Shown in pieces: positions 11,184 to 19,897 of a stretch of 64,000 nt of DNA. Position 1 is the first letter of the stretch; each line of letters starts with the position of its first letter. The stretch comes from a bacterium (lineage in GTDB: Bacteria; Lernaellota; Lernaellaia; JACKCT01). The stretch lies in the NCBI GenBank assembly GCA_019912885.1, contig JAIOHV010000080.1, positions 1 to 64,000 on the forward strand, in the 5' to 3' direction. The position numbers and the translations under genes are program-made. A model generated the notes under the pieces. That model saw only the letters and a list, made by a program, of their open reading frames with translations, ran no database searches and had not been told where the DNA came from.

Positions 11184-11198
11184 GTCGTCGGGTTTGCT

Positions 11199-11954
11199 AT
11201 GGCCGCCATGAACGATGCGAAAGGTCCGAAAACAATCCCCCTGACCGTCAATATCTCTTGCTTCACGTGCCAGGGGCGCGCGCGCAGCGAGTGGTGCAAT
11301 CTGTCCGATGAGGATCTCGCCATCCTCGACCGCCACAAAATGGCGAACACCTACAAGGCCGGGCAGATCATTTTCTATCAGGGCAATCCCTGCCTCGGGA
11401 TTTATTGCGTCGAGTCCGGAACGATCGCGATCCGCAAGAGCGATCATCAGGGCAATTCCGCGCTGGTGCGCATGGCGCACGGCGGGCAGACGCTCGGGTA
11501 TCGCGCGTATTTTTCAGGTGGCCCTTACACGGCAAGCGCCGAGGCTCTCGATTCCGCGCACGTGTGCTTCATCGAAAAGGAGGGGGTCAGCAAGCTTTTG
11601 GCTCGCAATCCCAATCTGGGGCTCCAGTTCCTGTCGCGCATGGCCGAAGATCTGAGGGAGGCCGAGGACGCGCGTTTGCAGTTCACCGTCCTGTCGGTTC
11701 GCGCGCGCATCGCCCATCTTTTGCTCACGCTCAAGGAGCGCTACGGCAGCGCCGACGACGACGGCAACATCGTGATCGAATTGCCGATGGGCCGGCGCGA
11801 CATCGCCGACATGGTTGGCACGCGCCCGGAAACTGTCGCGCGCAACATCCAGTCGCTGCACCGCGACGGCGTCGCGTTTTTCCACGGGCGCGAGGTCATC
11901 GTGCCGGATCTGGACGCGCTGCTCGACGAGATCGAACTGGCCGAATCCGCCTAG
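11199..11954 (+). CDS. Crp/Fnr family transcriptional regulator with FNR-like N-terminal cysteines
   Basis: 251 residues from the ATG at 11199; an upstream TTG at 11175 lies inside the FNR box and is unlikely. The N-terminus holds C21-x2-C24-x8-C33, and C64 and C69 follow in the effector domain, a plausible set of ligands for an oxygen-labile 4Fe-4S cluster as in FNR, although the third spacing differs from E. coli FNR (x5). A cNMP-binding fold (about 45-165) is followed by a C-terminal winged helix with RRDIADMVGTRPETVARNIQ, the Crp/Fnr recognition helix region. It probably controls the divergent cbb3 operon through the box at 11170. The 3' end overlaps the convergent NnrS-like gene by 4 bp. 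Confidence 0.88.
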   Translation: MAAMNDAKGPKTIPLTVNISCFTCQGRARSEWCNLSDEDLAILDRHKMANTYKAGQIIFYQGNPCLGIYCVESGTIAIRKSDHQGNSALVRMAHGGQTLGYRAYFSGGPYTASAEALDSAHVCFIEKEGVSKLLARNPNLGLQFLSRMAEDLREAEDARLQFTVLSVRARIAHLLLTLKERYGSADDDGNIVIELPMGRRDIADMVGTRPETVARNIQSLHRDGVAFFHGREVIVPDLDALLDEIELAESA

Positions 11955-13030
11955 CGCTGCTTCGCGCGCCGCGCGCGGATGACCGACACGATCGTATTCC
12001 CGAAAAACAGCAGGATCGCCAGCGCGTTGCCGATCGCACCGGCTTGCCGTCCGGCGGGCCAGGCAAGAAGGTCCGCGGCGATGCGAAGCGCGAGCGAGGC
12101 GTGCAGCAATCCCAGGTGCGCCCAAAAGCGCGGCGCGAACGGCAGATCGATTTTCAGCACGCCCGGCAGGATGATCGGCGCGTGGCCGAACACCATCGAA
12201 AATACGAATCCGAGAAAGATCGCGTGCCACGCCGCGTCGTACGCCGGGCCCGCGGTGGTCTTGCCCATCGCGATCGCGAACAGGCCGCCTGCGACGAGCC
12301 AGACGTAGCCGGGGATGAGCGCGGCGGCGACAAAGCGCGCCAAGCCTTCGCGCCGAAGCGAGGCGCGCGCGAGATCGTAACGCAAAAGCCAAACGCCCGC
12401 GCCGGCGTACGCGGCGCCAAGGGCCGCGATCGCGCCGGGGATCTTGAAAAGCGCCGCCACGCCCGCCGCGCCGGCAAGGCCGAGCGCCGCGAGAAACAGA
12501 TTCGTCGTTTGTCTGGTCAGCCTGGAATAGCGCGCCAGTTCCAGGCGTTCGCCGCAGATCGTCAGCACGAGAAACAGCGACCACGCGGGCACGATGTCGA
12601 ACACGGGGCGGTTGGCCGCGAAAAAAATGTTGCCCGCCGCGAAGAAGAGCGCGCCGCCCGCCATGATGCGCGCGGGTAATGTCGGATGCCGGCGGGCCAG
12701 ATCGATGGAGACGAGCGCGAACACGATGCCGCCGCCGGCGAAGGCGAGCGCGCCGGCGTTGGCCTGTCCGGCTATAAGAAGCAGGCCGCCCGCGGCGGTC
12801 AGGAACGGCGCCAGATACGCCGGCAGCGCCTTGCGCGCCGCGGCGCGCTCCATGCCGATCAGCGTGCCGAGGAACGCCGCCACCATCAACGGGCCGTGCG
12901 CCGCGATCCAGTCCGGCCGAACGCTCAGGGGTACGCCGACGCGCGTGAGCCCCGCCCACATGCCGACGAGCAGCGCCGCGACGGCGGCGAGCATGAACGG
13001 AGGCCGCGCCTTGGGAGGGAGATCGATCAA
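11951..13030 (-). CDS. NnrS-like polytopic haem/copper-associated membrane protein
   Basis: About 359 residues with roughly 12 hydrophobic segments. The stretch AWHAIFLGFVFSMVFGHAPII near residue 268 and the GLMVAA/IGMERA-type N-terminus resemble the NnrS family, haem- and copper-containing membrane proteins often linked to nitric oxide or anaerobic metabolism. The best start is TTG at 13030, overlapping the stop of the CopD-like gene as TTGA; no ATG lies nearby until M13. Position next to an FNR-like gene and cbb3 genes fits a respiratory role. The exact substrate is unknown. Confidence 0.65.
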   Translation of the reverse strand: MIDLPPKARPPFMLAAVAALLVGMWAGLTRVGVPLSVRPDWIAAHGPLMVAAFLGTLIGMERAAARKALPAYLAPFLTAAGGLLLIAGQANAGALAFAGGGIVFALVSIDLARRHPTLPARIMAGGALFFAAGNIFFAANRPVFDIVPAWSLFLVLTICGERLELARYSRLTRQTTNLFLAALGLAGAAGVAALFKIPGAIAALGAAYAGAGVWLLRYDLARASLRREGLARFVAAALIPGYVWLVAGGLFAIAMGKTTAGPAYDAAWHAIFLGFVFSMVFGHAPIILPGVLKIDLPFAPRFWAHLGLLHASLALRIAADLLAWPAGRQAGAIGNALAILLFFGNTIVSVIRARRAKQR

Positions 13031-13545
13031 AACGGCACGCCGCGGACGAGCATCACCGCGAGCACGATGACGAGCAGCGTGAGAATCCCGTTAGCGCGGC
13101 CGAGGATCGACGCCCTTCGGCGAAGCCTGGCCGTTTCCGGCGCGTCGGGGCGCGTCTTCATGGCGTCTATCGCGCGCGGCCCGAGCGACAGGTCGTGATA
13201 CGCCTCGATAACCAGCAGGATCAGCACGAGAACGATTTTCGCCGCGAGCACGTGGCCGAACGGCCCCGACCAGAAATCAGCGGAAATAAGGTTTTCGAAG
13301 CTACCTGCGCGAAAACGCGCGTTGAACACGCCGGTCACGACGAGCGTCGCGAGGGCTATCCAGGCGACGCGCATGTACCGGGTCGCGACGGCGTCCACGA
13401 GTTCGACGGCGCGCGGTTTGAATGCCGGCATCCTGGAGACCGGCACGACGACGGCCACCAGAAACACGATGCCGCCGGCCCACGTCATCGCGGCCAGCAG
13501 ATGAACGACGACCGAAAGCGAGTAGAGAACGGCCACGAAACGCAC
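13027..13545 (-). CDS. CopD-like/DUF4149-type four-helix membrane protein
   Basis: About 172 residues from GTG at 13545; another GTG at 13614 would add 23 residues without hydrophobic character. Four TM helices are evident (about 4-24, 53-73, 93-113, 150-168). The first contains HLLAAMTWAGGIVF, a His-containing motif seen in CopD-superfamily proteins near copper or haem genes. It is coupled by a TTGA overlap to the NnrS-like gene downstream, suggesting a two-gene respiratory accessory unit. Function beyond membrane metal or haem association cannot be stated. Confidence 0.6.
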   Translation of the reverse strand: MRFVAVLYSLSVVVHLLAAMTWAGGIVFLVAVVVPVSRMPAFKPRAVELVDAVATRYMRVAWIALATLVVTGVFNARFRAGSFENLISADFWSGPFGHVLAAKIVLVLILLVIEAYHDLSLGPRAIDAMKTRPDAPETARLRRRASILGRANGILTLLVIVLAVMLVRGVPF

Positions 13546-13670
13546 CCCCGAACAAGATAAGGTCCGCGCCGAACGCACGGACAAACGAGCGTGAAAATTT
13601 GCGTTGACGCGCACGAGTCGTCAAGGCGCGAGTGTCGGGTTTGTGTCGCGGAATGCGGCGGGGGCGCGCG

Positions 13671-15593
13671 CTAAACGCCGGCGACCGAACGCAAGGCCGG
13701 CCGCGCGCTTCGGACCCGTCGCAACCGGGCCTCGATGAGCGCCGCCATGACGGCGGAGACGCCGTAGAGCAAATCCTGCTCCTCGCCCCCGAACGCGTTG
13801 CCGAATTCGGAGTACATCGTCAGAACCGCGACCGGATCCCCCGTCGCGACGACGGGCACCGAAAGCGCGAGCCGGTATTGCTCCGCAAGACCGTTGGAGC
13901 CGCGAAACTCCGCGGCGTCCGGCCTGGTCACCGTCGGCGTTCGCGCGTTGTAGACCCAACCGGTTACGCCGGCACCCGCCGGTACGCTGTTGGACCGAAG
14001 CGGCCCGACATCCAGGCCATGCACGAAACGCGGTTCGAGATTTTCTCGCCGCTCGTCGGGCAGATAAACGACAAGTGCGGAATAGGCGACCACGGTCGCG
14101 ACCACCGCGGCCAACTCATGGAGCGTCGCCTCGAGGTCGGCATCCGCGGAAAAGATGCGCGTCAGGCCGTTGAATAACGCCAGTTCGCGCTCGCTTGTCG
14201 GCGCGGGCTTGTCCGGTTCCGCGAAAAAGTCGAGATCGAGCTTCGTCGCGCGCACGATGTCGATGATGCGGCTGTCGACCATCTCCACCTCGTGGTCGAG
14301 CTCGTCGATGTGCCGCAAAAACACGGCGCCGATGTGCGGATCGATCGACTGGCCAAGCTCGGAAGCCATGATCTGCAGCGCGCGCTCGCGCTCCATGCGC
14401 GCGCGGTAAGGACGCGACGAACGGATCGCGTCGTAGATATCCGCAACCGTGATGATGCGCGAATCGAGCGGAATCTCCTCGCCCGCGAGCCCGTCGGGAT
14501 ACCCGCCGCCGTTCCACTTCTCGTGATGGTGGCGGACGATCTTCGCGACGGGAAAGGGGATCGGCAGATTTCTCAGCATCTCCGCGCCGATGATCGAGTG
14601 CGACTGCATCACAAGAAACTCGCGGTCGGAATATTTGCCGGGCTTTTTCAGGATCGCGTCCGGGATGGCGATCTTGCCGATGTCGTGCACCAGCGCCGCG
14701 AACGAAAGCCCGGTCAGATGTTCCTCGTCCACGATGCCGAGCTTTCGCGCGAGCCCCACCGCGAGGTGCCGCACGCGGTGGACGTGCCCGTGCGTGTGCG
14801 GGTCCTTGGCGTCGATGGCGAGCGCGAGGGATTCAAACGTGGAAAGATGCAGTTTTTCCAGCTCGTCGATGTGCTTGATCGCATCCTCCTCCTTTTGCAG
14901 GTAGATGCGCTGCGAGAAGATGACGAGGATGCCGATCGGGATCGTCACCAGGAATCCAAGCTCGCTTTCGATGGAATCCATGATCAGAAGCAACGTCGCG
15001 ATCGAGCCTGACGTCATGTATCCGATGCCGGTTTGCAGGAAATTGCGCGCCCAGAACGTGAAAACGTTTTGCGGCTCGGTGATGCAGATCGCGATCGCCA
15101 CGGTGCCCGTGTTCAAGACGTAATACGCGAGCGTAACGCCGATGATGGGAAGAACAAAATCCGCCGACGACTGGATGCCGTGCGGCGTCAGCGCCTGAAA
15201 GAGAATGTAGGCGCCGAAAACGGATAGGACGCCGGAGGCCATGTTGAAAGGCAATTTGAACAGGTGATCGCGCGTGCGCAGCTTGCGCGTGCGGAAGCCG
15301 TTCAATGTCATGATGGCCTTGCCGACGGCGTCCACGATCGCCGCGGGCAAAGGGCCGTAAAGAATGAGAATCGTGAACACGAACGCCGTGTCCACGGAGA
15401 AATGCACTTTGGAATAGGGGATCTTGACGACGAAGGGCGAGGCGGCCAGGGACAGCGCGACGTAAACGGCGAACGAAAAGTCCGGCGCGCGTTCGAGCGA
15501 AACGGTCGAAACGCCGACGATCACCGCGAGCGCCGCCGCGATCATGAACAGAACGTAAAGGCGCGCCGCGCGAGGAAGGGCCTTAAACGCCAT
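13671..15593 (-). CDS. Membrane-bound HD-GYP cyclic-di-GMP phosphodiesterase with GAF domain
   Basis: 640 residues. About seven TM helices fill residues 12-230 (an MASE-like sensor), a short coiled coil follows (about 231-255), then an HD-GYP domain with HD at 303-304 and HHEKWNGGGYPDGL at 356-369, and a C-terminal GAF domain (about 455-630). HD-GYP enzymes hydrolyse c-di-GMP to GMP; both metal-binding and GYP signatures are intact, so activity is likely. The TM sensor plus GAF suggests two inputs. Two tandem-PilZ genes in the window (16739, 26972) encode candidate c-di-GMP receptors. The gene is monocistronic. Confidence 0.92.
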   Translation of the reverse strand: MAFKALPRAARLYVLFMIAAALAVIVGVSTVSLERAPDFSFAVYVALSLAASPFVVKIPYSKVHFSVDTAFVFTILILYGPLPAAIVDAVGKAIMTLNGFRTRKLRTRDHLFKLPFNMASGVLSVFGAYILFQALTPHGIQSSADFVLPIIGVTLAYYVLNTGTVAIAICITEPQNVFTFWARNFLQTGIGYMTSGSIATLLLIMDSIESELGFLVTIPIGILVIFSQRIYLQKEEDAIKHIDELEKLHLSTFESLALAIDAKDPHTHGHVHRVRHLAVGLARKLGIVDEEHLTGLSFAALVHDIGKIAIPDAILKKPGKYSDREFLVMQSHSIIGAEMLRNLPIPFPVAKIVRHHHEKWNGGGYPDGLAGEEIPLDSRIITVADIYDAIRSSRPYRARMERERALQIMASELGQSIDPHIGAVFLRHIDELDHEVEMVDSRIIDIVRATKLDLDFFAEPDKPAPTSERELALFNGLTRIFSADADLEATLHELAAVVATVVAYSALVVYLPDERRENLEPRFVHGLDVGPLRSNSVPAGAGVTGWVYNARTPTVTRPDAAEFRGSNGLAEQYRLALSVPVVATGDPVAVLTMYSEFGNAFGGEEQDLLYGVSAVMAALIEARLRRVRSARPALRSVAGV

Positions 15594-15683
15594 CGCGCCG
15601 CCCCCGAACGTTTGCCGCCCGGACAGGCAGGTTCGGTCCGGTTATCTCACCTGAGACAATCGTTCTCAAATCCACGAATTCTC

Positions 15684-15701
15684 CCCGATACTTCTATCGG
15701 G
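15684..15701. other. Perfect 7-bp hairpin upstream of the HD-GYP gene
   Basis: CCCGATA-CTTC-TATCGGG, 91 bp upstream of the HD-GYP start. There is no T-run on either side, so it is not a terminator; it may be an mRNA leader hairpin or an operator. The rest of 15594-15770 shows no gene. Confidence 0.45.
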
Positions 15702-15770
15702 TCAAATCGTGATCTCCGTTAGCGTCGGGTGCGTGACCAGGATCAATCGGACGATGGACGCAAGCCGAGG

Positions 15771-15808
15771 GCAAAAAATCGGCGGGCGGCTCTCGCGGGC
15801 CGCCCGCC
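15771..15808 (-). terminator. Intrinsic terminator of the small aromatic-repeat peptide gene
   Basis: A perfect 10-bp stem (GGCGGGCGGC / GCCGCCCGCC, 8-nt loop, 15781-15808) followed on the minus strand by GATTTTTTGC. It lies 40 bp after the stop of the 96-residue peptide gene and fits a strong rho-independent terminator for it. Confidence 0.88.
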
Positions 15809-15847
15809 GGACGATCGGGTTTCGGTCGCTTTAAAAAACGCGGCGGA

Positions 15848-16138
15848 TCAGCCGAACAGGTTGAAGAACCAGTCGAACGAGAAGCCCGTCCAGGCGACGC
15901 CCGCCACGGTCATGTCCGCGTCGTTGGACGCGAAGAGGTTGAAGAACCAGTCCAACGAGAAGCCGGTCCAGGCCACACCGGAGACGTCCGTCGGCTGGAG
16001 TTCGGCGATCACGTCGCTCGCGTTGTTCATCGGAACGTCGGCGAGCAGAAGGAACAGGAGCTCGCAGGCGAAAACGACGGCCACGAGCAGGGCGAAACGC
16101 TTGGTGTTGTTCCGCCGATTCGAAAGATGCCTCACCAT
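15848..16138 (-). CDS. Small membrane peptide with duplicated WTGFSxDWFFNLF C-terminal motif
   Basis: 96 residues; no family recognised. Basic residues 4-14 precede one TM at about 15-34 (FALLVAVVFACELLFLLLA), giving an N-in anchor or uncleaved signal. A linker (35-52) is followed by two copies, exactly 26 residues (78 bp) apart, of V-x-G-V-A-W-T-G-F-S-x-D-W-F-F-N-L-F at 53-70 and 79-96; the second copy runs to the end. A consensus AGGAGG lies 8 nt before the ATG at 16138, and a strong terminator follows the gene, so it is a well-expressed monocistronic unit. The aromatic amphipathic copies could insert in membranes or bind a partner. Function unknown; toxin, envelope-stress peptide or protein-interaction tag are all open. 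Confidence 0.72.
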   Translation of the reverse strand: MVRHLSNRRNNTKRFALLVAVVFACELLFLLLADVPMNNASDVIAELQPTDVSGVAWTGFSLDWFFNLFASNDADMTVAGVAWTGFSFDWFFNLFG

Positions 16139-16304
16139 ATCTCGACCTCCTTTGGGTGACGCGCTCAGTAGCCAGGGGCTCGTGAGCCCCTAGCCGCGAA
16201 GCTGGTATTTCCGTTGACGATGAAAGCGCCCCACGCGCTTTAAAACATCATCCCGTTTGAAACGATTTCGCGTTAACGTATGCTGCCGATCCGCCGCGGC
16301 TAAC

Positions 16305-16334
16305 GGCCTCCGCGAATGCGGACGGGCTTTTTTT
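16305..16334 (+). terminator. Possible plus-strand intrinsic terminator with no upstream plus-strand gene
   Basis: An imperfect stem (TCCGC-GAAT-GCGGA extended by two G-C pairs across a bulged C) followed by seven T. No plus-strand gene lies upstream for more than 4 kb, so if real it ends a short RNA from the 16140-16300 region, antisense to the small-peptide leader. Confidence 0.35.
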
Positions 16335-16372
16335 CTGGAAAAGCGATGTCACTAACAAAGTGAGGTTATTCC

Positions 16373-16417
16373 ATAAGCCGGAAATCCGGCATTTTCAAGA
16401 AAAAACAATGGCTTATC
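16373..16417. repeat. Nested inverted repeat in the AT-rich island
   Basis: GCCGGA-AA-TCCGGC is a perfect palindrome at 16377-16390. It sits inside a wider pair, ATAAGCC (16373-16379) and GGCTTAT (16410-16416), so two alternative hairpins share the GCC. It immediately precedes and overlaps the 21-codon frame at 16408. Confidence 0.6.
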
Positions 16418-16473
16418 CTGCCAAAAATATGACATTACTTGAGGAAATTAAAAAACAGAAGAACAAGAAGTAA
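16408..16473 (+). CDS. Possible 21-residue Lys-rich leader or micropeptide
   Basis: An ATG frame of 21 codons ending TAA, encoding M-A-Y-P-A-K-N-M-T-L-L-E-E-I-K-K-Q-K-N-K-K. Codon use (AAA, AAT, ATT, TTA) is unlike the neighbouring genes. The ribosome site is weak (CAAGAAAAAA). It may be chance in AT-rich DNA; listed because it starts at the nested inverted repeat. Confidence 0.2.
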   Translation: MAYPAKNMTLLEEIKKQKNKK

Positions 16474-16738
16474 TAATAGTAAAAATATAAATTTTATAGA
16501 TATTAGAAGTCAGTTTTGATGCTTTTTAGGCTGGCTTTTCCGGAAGAAGCGACCGGGCGTCACCGCACGCGATCCCTTCCTTCGCCATCGGCGAACTCCG
16601 TTTTAGCTTCGCTACACCGTATGCACGACGGGAAAAGACGACGCTGGCCACGGGCGGCGTTTGTGTGGAAAATAGCCTTCGCCCCGTTGCCCGGGGCCGC
16701 GTTACGTCAGCGAACGGGCGGGTCGCTACGAGAGGAAG

Positions 16739-17458
16739 ATGACCGAACGTCGAAAAAACCGGCGGATTCCGTATAAAGCCCCAATGGAAATCGCTGCGGG
16801 GAAGCGGCGTCTGGACGGATATTTCCGCGACATTTCCTCCGATGGCGCGCTGGTCGCGGCAAGCGAAGACATCGCCGTCGGCGAGCGCATCCGCATGATC
16901 GGGGAGATCAATGCCGCGAGCGTTCGGCGCTCGGGAACGGTGCGTTGGACGCGCCACCTCGGGTTGCCCCCGCACGCGCCGGGGCCGGCGGTCGAATTCG
17001 GGGTGCATTTCGACGATGACACGGGCGGCGCCTGGAGCGACGCCGTCGCGAAACACGAGGCGGCTTTCGTGGAGCGTCGCGCGTTCGGACGCCCCAAGCG
17101 GACCCTGCGCGTCGTCTACGTCGGCCCCAACGCGTTTCTCGAGGAATCGCGGATGGAGAGCTTCACGGCCGATATCGGGCGCGGCGGCGCCTATGTCGTG
17201 GCCCGGCGCGCGTTGCCGCTCAATGCGCGCGTCGATATCGAGGCGCGCGACGATTCGGCGCGCGCGTCATTTGCCGTGCAGGCTCGGGTGGCGTCGGTCG
17301 TTTCGGAGGAGCGCGCGACGCGCCTCGGAACGCCGCCGGGATTCGGCCTCGAGTTCATCACGTTTCACGACGAGGGCGCGGCGCACTTCGCCGCCTACCT
17401 CGAGCGCGTGGCAAGTCCCGCGGGCGGCGCGCATGGCGCCGAGTCGGGCAACGAATGA
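16739..17458 (+). CDS. Tandem PilZ-domain protein, candidate c-di-GMP effector
   Basis: 239 residues, soluble. Domain 1 has the PilZ arginine motif R5-x3-R9 and D31-I-S-S-D-G at 31-36, matching RxxxR and D/NxSxxG. Domain 2 (about 115-225) has RTLR at 121-124 and D145-I-G-R-G-G, a degenerate version with Gly replacing Ser. PilZ domains bind c-di-GMP dimers; the first domain looks competent and the second less certain. It may act in motility, envelope or gene control. The stop overlaps the rhodanese start as ATGA. The GC-rich region directly upstream (16600-16738) shows AGAGGAAG as the ribosome site. Confidence 0.85.
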   Translation: MTERRKNRRIPYKAPMEIAAGKRRLDGYFRDISSDGALVAASEDIAVGERIRMIGEINAASVRRSGTVRWTRHLGLPPHAPGPAVEFGVHFDDDTGGAWSDAVAKHEAAFVERRAFGRPKRTLRVVYVGPNAFLEESRMESFTADIGRGGAYVVARRALPLNARVDIEARDDSARASFAVQARVASVVSEERATRLGTPPGFGLEFITFHDEGAAHFAAYLERVASPAGGAHGAESGNE

Positions 17459-17778
17459 ATCTTCCGGAAATCCCTCAAATCGATATCGACGAAGCTCGCC
17501 GGCGACTGAGCGAGGGGAAGACGTTGTTTGTCGACGTGCGCGATCCGATGTCGTTCAACCGCGCGCGCGTGCCGGGGGCGCTGCGCGTCAGCGACGCCAA
17601 CGTCGAGGAATTCGTGCGGGAGACGGACAAGGAACGGTGCCTCATCGTCTATTGTTACCATGGCCATACGAGCCTTGGCGGCGCCGCGTATTTTCTGGAT
17701 CAAGGTTTCCGCGAGGTTTACAGCATGATCGGCGGGTTCGAGGCGTGGAGGATGAACAACCCCGTTGAAACTGGCTGA
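17455..17778 (+). CDS. GlpE-type single-domain rhodanese (thiosulfate sulfurtransferase)
   Basis: 107 residues, one rhodanese domain. The active-site loop is C67-Y-H-G-H-T-S, close to the GlpE form (CYHGNSS), and the N-terminal FVDVRDPMSF and C-terminal GGFEAW motifs are intact. Such enzymes move sulfane sulfur from thiosulfate to cyanide or thiols. The ATGA overlap with the tandem-PilZ gene indicates co-translation, an unusual partner for GlpE. Confidence 0.92.
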   Translation: MNLPEIPQIDIDEARRRLSEGKTLFVDVRDPMSFNRARVPGALRVSDANVEEFVRETDKERCLIVYCYHGHTSLGGAAYFLDQGFREVYSMIGGFEAWRMNNPVETG

Positions 17779-17818
17779 TCGCCGCCACGCCTGGCCACGC
17801 CTTTCGGGCGCGAAACCC

Positions 17819-19897
17819 TCAGGTTTGTGCACGGTCGCTTGTGCGATGGGCGACCCAGAGCGAAACCATCAGGACCATGGCCGAAAAACCGAGGTAGAGA
17901 TAGGTCCGCACCGGCTGATAGTGCAGCACGACTTCGTACTCCCCGCGATTGCGCAAATACACGGCCAACAGCCCGTCGCGATCCACGACGGGATCGCCCG
18001 TGCTCGAACGAAACGAGTGATGAAAATTCTGATTTACAATCAGGTACCCGGGTGTTTTGACGTCCACCTGAACCAAGACCGAGTTTGACCGCGTCGCGTT
18101 TGTGATGACCTTGTTTTGCGGCGCCGCGAACCACGCCTCGCCTCGGTAGCCGGGATTCGGAATGCTGCGCCCGTCCGGCAATATGAAATCGCGCGGGATC
18201 GCCGCCTCCGGGTAGGCGATATCGTTGTACCAGTCGATCGTTCCCACGTTGCGCCGCATGTTGAGGTAGTAGTTGAGTTCGTCGGGCCGACCCATCTCGC
18301 GCAGGTGCGCGTGCTTCGCGTTGTCGGCGCGCACGGCGGCAAGCCCGCGGCGCGCGATTTCTTCGGTGCGCGCGGAGAGAACCTGATGGAACGAGGGAGC
18401 CAAGGGTAGTTCGGGAAGGACACGCGAAAACCCAACGGCAAAGCACACGCGGTTAAGGAAAAACGGGTGCGCGAGCGCCGCCACGGCGATCGCAATGAGT
18501 GCGTAACGCGCGTTGCGCGTTTGGACCCGGCGTGACGCGGTTTCGATGAACGCCGCCGCCAGGAGAATGACAAAAAGCGCGATAGAAGGATTCAGGTACT
18601 TGATCGGCTGGTTCACGAATCGCATCGTGGGCAAGCCGCGGAAAAACCACAGATAGATATCCGGGCCCGGCCAATGCGGACCGAAGGCGGCCAGTGTCAC
18701 GATGGCCGCCATGCCGATGAGCGGAGCGTAGCGGCGGCGGTTTGTGATCGCGCCGGCGACGGCGAAAAGCGGTAAGAGATATCCAAGCCCTAGATACCCG
18801 TATTCCAGGTGCGCCGGCTGACCATCCGCGCCATATTCGGCGTAAAGCGGCGCGCGGCCGGTGAGTCCGGCCAGAAACTCGCCCGCGGAATTGTAGAAAT
18901 TCCAGCGGTCGGCGTAGACTTTTTCCTCGACCCCGGCATTCGGGAAGTTCATCCGACGATATTTCCCCTGATTCGCCAGGTCCGTCGTTGCGGCGATGCG
19001 CCCAAATCCCACGCCGATCGCGACGCCCACGACGAGAACCGCGGCGAGAATCCGGTGGCGCTCGCTCGCGATCGAACGGCGAATGGCCGGTAGGGACGCC
19101 ACGCCAAGCAGAGCGATGACGCAAAGGAAGCGAGCGATGGGCGGCCGATGCGCCGCGCCCGCGGTCGATATCAACGCCAGAAGCCCCGGCGTCAGCCACG
19201 CCCATGCTACCGATAAATTTCCCCGGCGTGCCGCGGCCTGCGCGACGATAAACACAAGCCACATCGCCGCGACGAGCAGCGTGAACCGGTACAGAAAAAA
19301 CGGGCCGCTCAGGAATAAACCCATCGCGACTCCCGCGTAGATGCGCTCGCGCGTTCGCAGTCGGTCGTCGAGAATCACCCAAAGCATCGCCGGCGCCACG
19401 AGCATGAAAAAGACGGTCATGCCCTCGACGGCCTGATTCGCCATCCATCCGAAAAAGGCGAAGGCGACCCCCGCGAAAAGCGAGGGGACGAAAGACAGGG
19501 ACATCACGCGCCGCGCCAGGCAATAGGTTCCCATCGCGCCGATCCACGCGCAGAACACGGCAAGCAATTTGTATCCGACGATATCGCCAAACACGAGGAC
19601 GATCAGCACAAACGGCATCAGCGAGGCTTCCACCGGGTCGGCGATAATCGGATAGCCACCGCCGAGGTACGGTGTGCGCAGCGCGAATTCCCCGAAGGTC
19701 CGGACCGAATGCGCCTGGTGCGCGTAGCGGAAAAAGGCGTTGATGACATCGGCGTCGCGAAAGGGATCGCCCGATCCCAGCCCCTGTGGAACCGCGAACA
19801 TGGGTGCGTAAAAAGCAGCCACCGCGACCATCAACACGATGGAAACGAACGCATTGCGCGGTCGGCTTCCCTGGCGGATTTGTTCGGACGACGACAT
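17819..19897 (-). CDS. Large polytopic membrane protein, YfhO/GT-C-like
   Basis: 692 residues. About 12-13 TM helices spread from residue 17 to 515, then a soluble domain (about 520-655) and one last TM (about 664-685). The layout (GDPFRDADVINAFF early loop, YLGGGYPIIADP, and a C-terminal beta-rich domain followed by a TM) resembles YfhO-like and related lipid-linked sugar transferases, which use a polyprenyl-phosphate donor on the outer face of the membrane. No catalytic residue can be assigned with certainty. It is monocistronic and convergent with the rhodanese gene. Confidence 0.6.
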   Translation of the reverse strand: MSSSEQIRQGSRPRNAFVSIVLMVAVAAFYAPMFAVPQGLGSGDPFRDADVINAFFRYAHQAHSVRTFGEFALRTPYLGGGYPIIADPVEASLMPFVLIVLVFGDIVGYKLLAVFCAWIGAMGTYCLARRVMSLSFVPSLFAGVAFAFFGWMANQAVEGMTVFFMLVAPAMLWVILDDRLRTRERIYAGVAMGLFLSGPFFLYRFTLLVAAMWLVFIVAQAAARRGNLSVAWAWLTPGLLALISTAGAAHRPPIARFLCVIALLGVASLPAIRRSIASERHRILAAVLVVGVAIGVGFGRIAATTDLANQGKYRRMNFPNAGVEEKVYADRWNFYNSAGEFLAGLTGRAPLYAEYGADGQPAHLEYGYLGLGYLLPLFAVAGAITNRRRYAPLIGMAAIVTLAAFGPHWPGPDIYLWFFRGLPTMRFVNQPIKYLNPSIALFVILLAAAFIETASRRVQTRNARYALIAIAVAALAHPFFLNRVCFAVGFSRVLPELPLAPSFHQVLSARTEEIARRGLAAVRADNAKHAHLREMGRPDELNYYLNMRRNVGTIDWYNDIAYPEAAIPRDFILPDGRSIPNPGYRGEAWFAAPQNKVITNATRSNSVLVQVDVKTPGYLIVNQNFHHSFRSSTGDPVVDRDGLLAVYLRNRGEYEVVLHYQPVRTYLYLGFSAMVLMVSLWVAHRTSDRAQT

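Larger units (their letters stand above)
16139..16738. other. Gene-poor AT-rich island between the small peptide and PilZ genes
   Basis: 600 bp without a confident gene. 16174-16191 is a perfect palindrome (AGGGGCTC-GT-GAGCCCCT) in the peptide leader; 16223-16241 is a 7-bp hairpin (AAAGCGC / GCGCTTT). From about 16330 to 16530 base composition drops to strongly AT-rich, unlike the rest of the window. Within it are a 14-nt palindrome and a 21-codon frame (separate entries). This could hold promoters for both flanking genes, an antisense or small RNA, or imported DNA. Confidence 0.6.
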
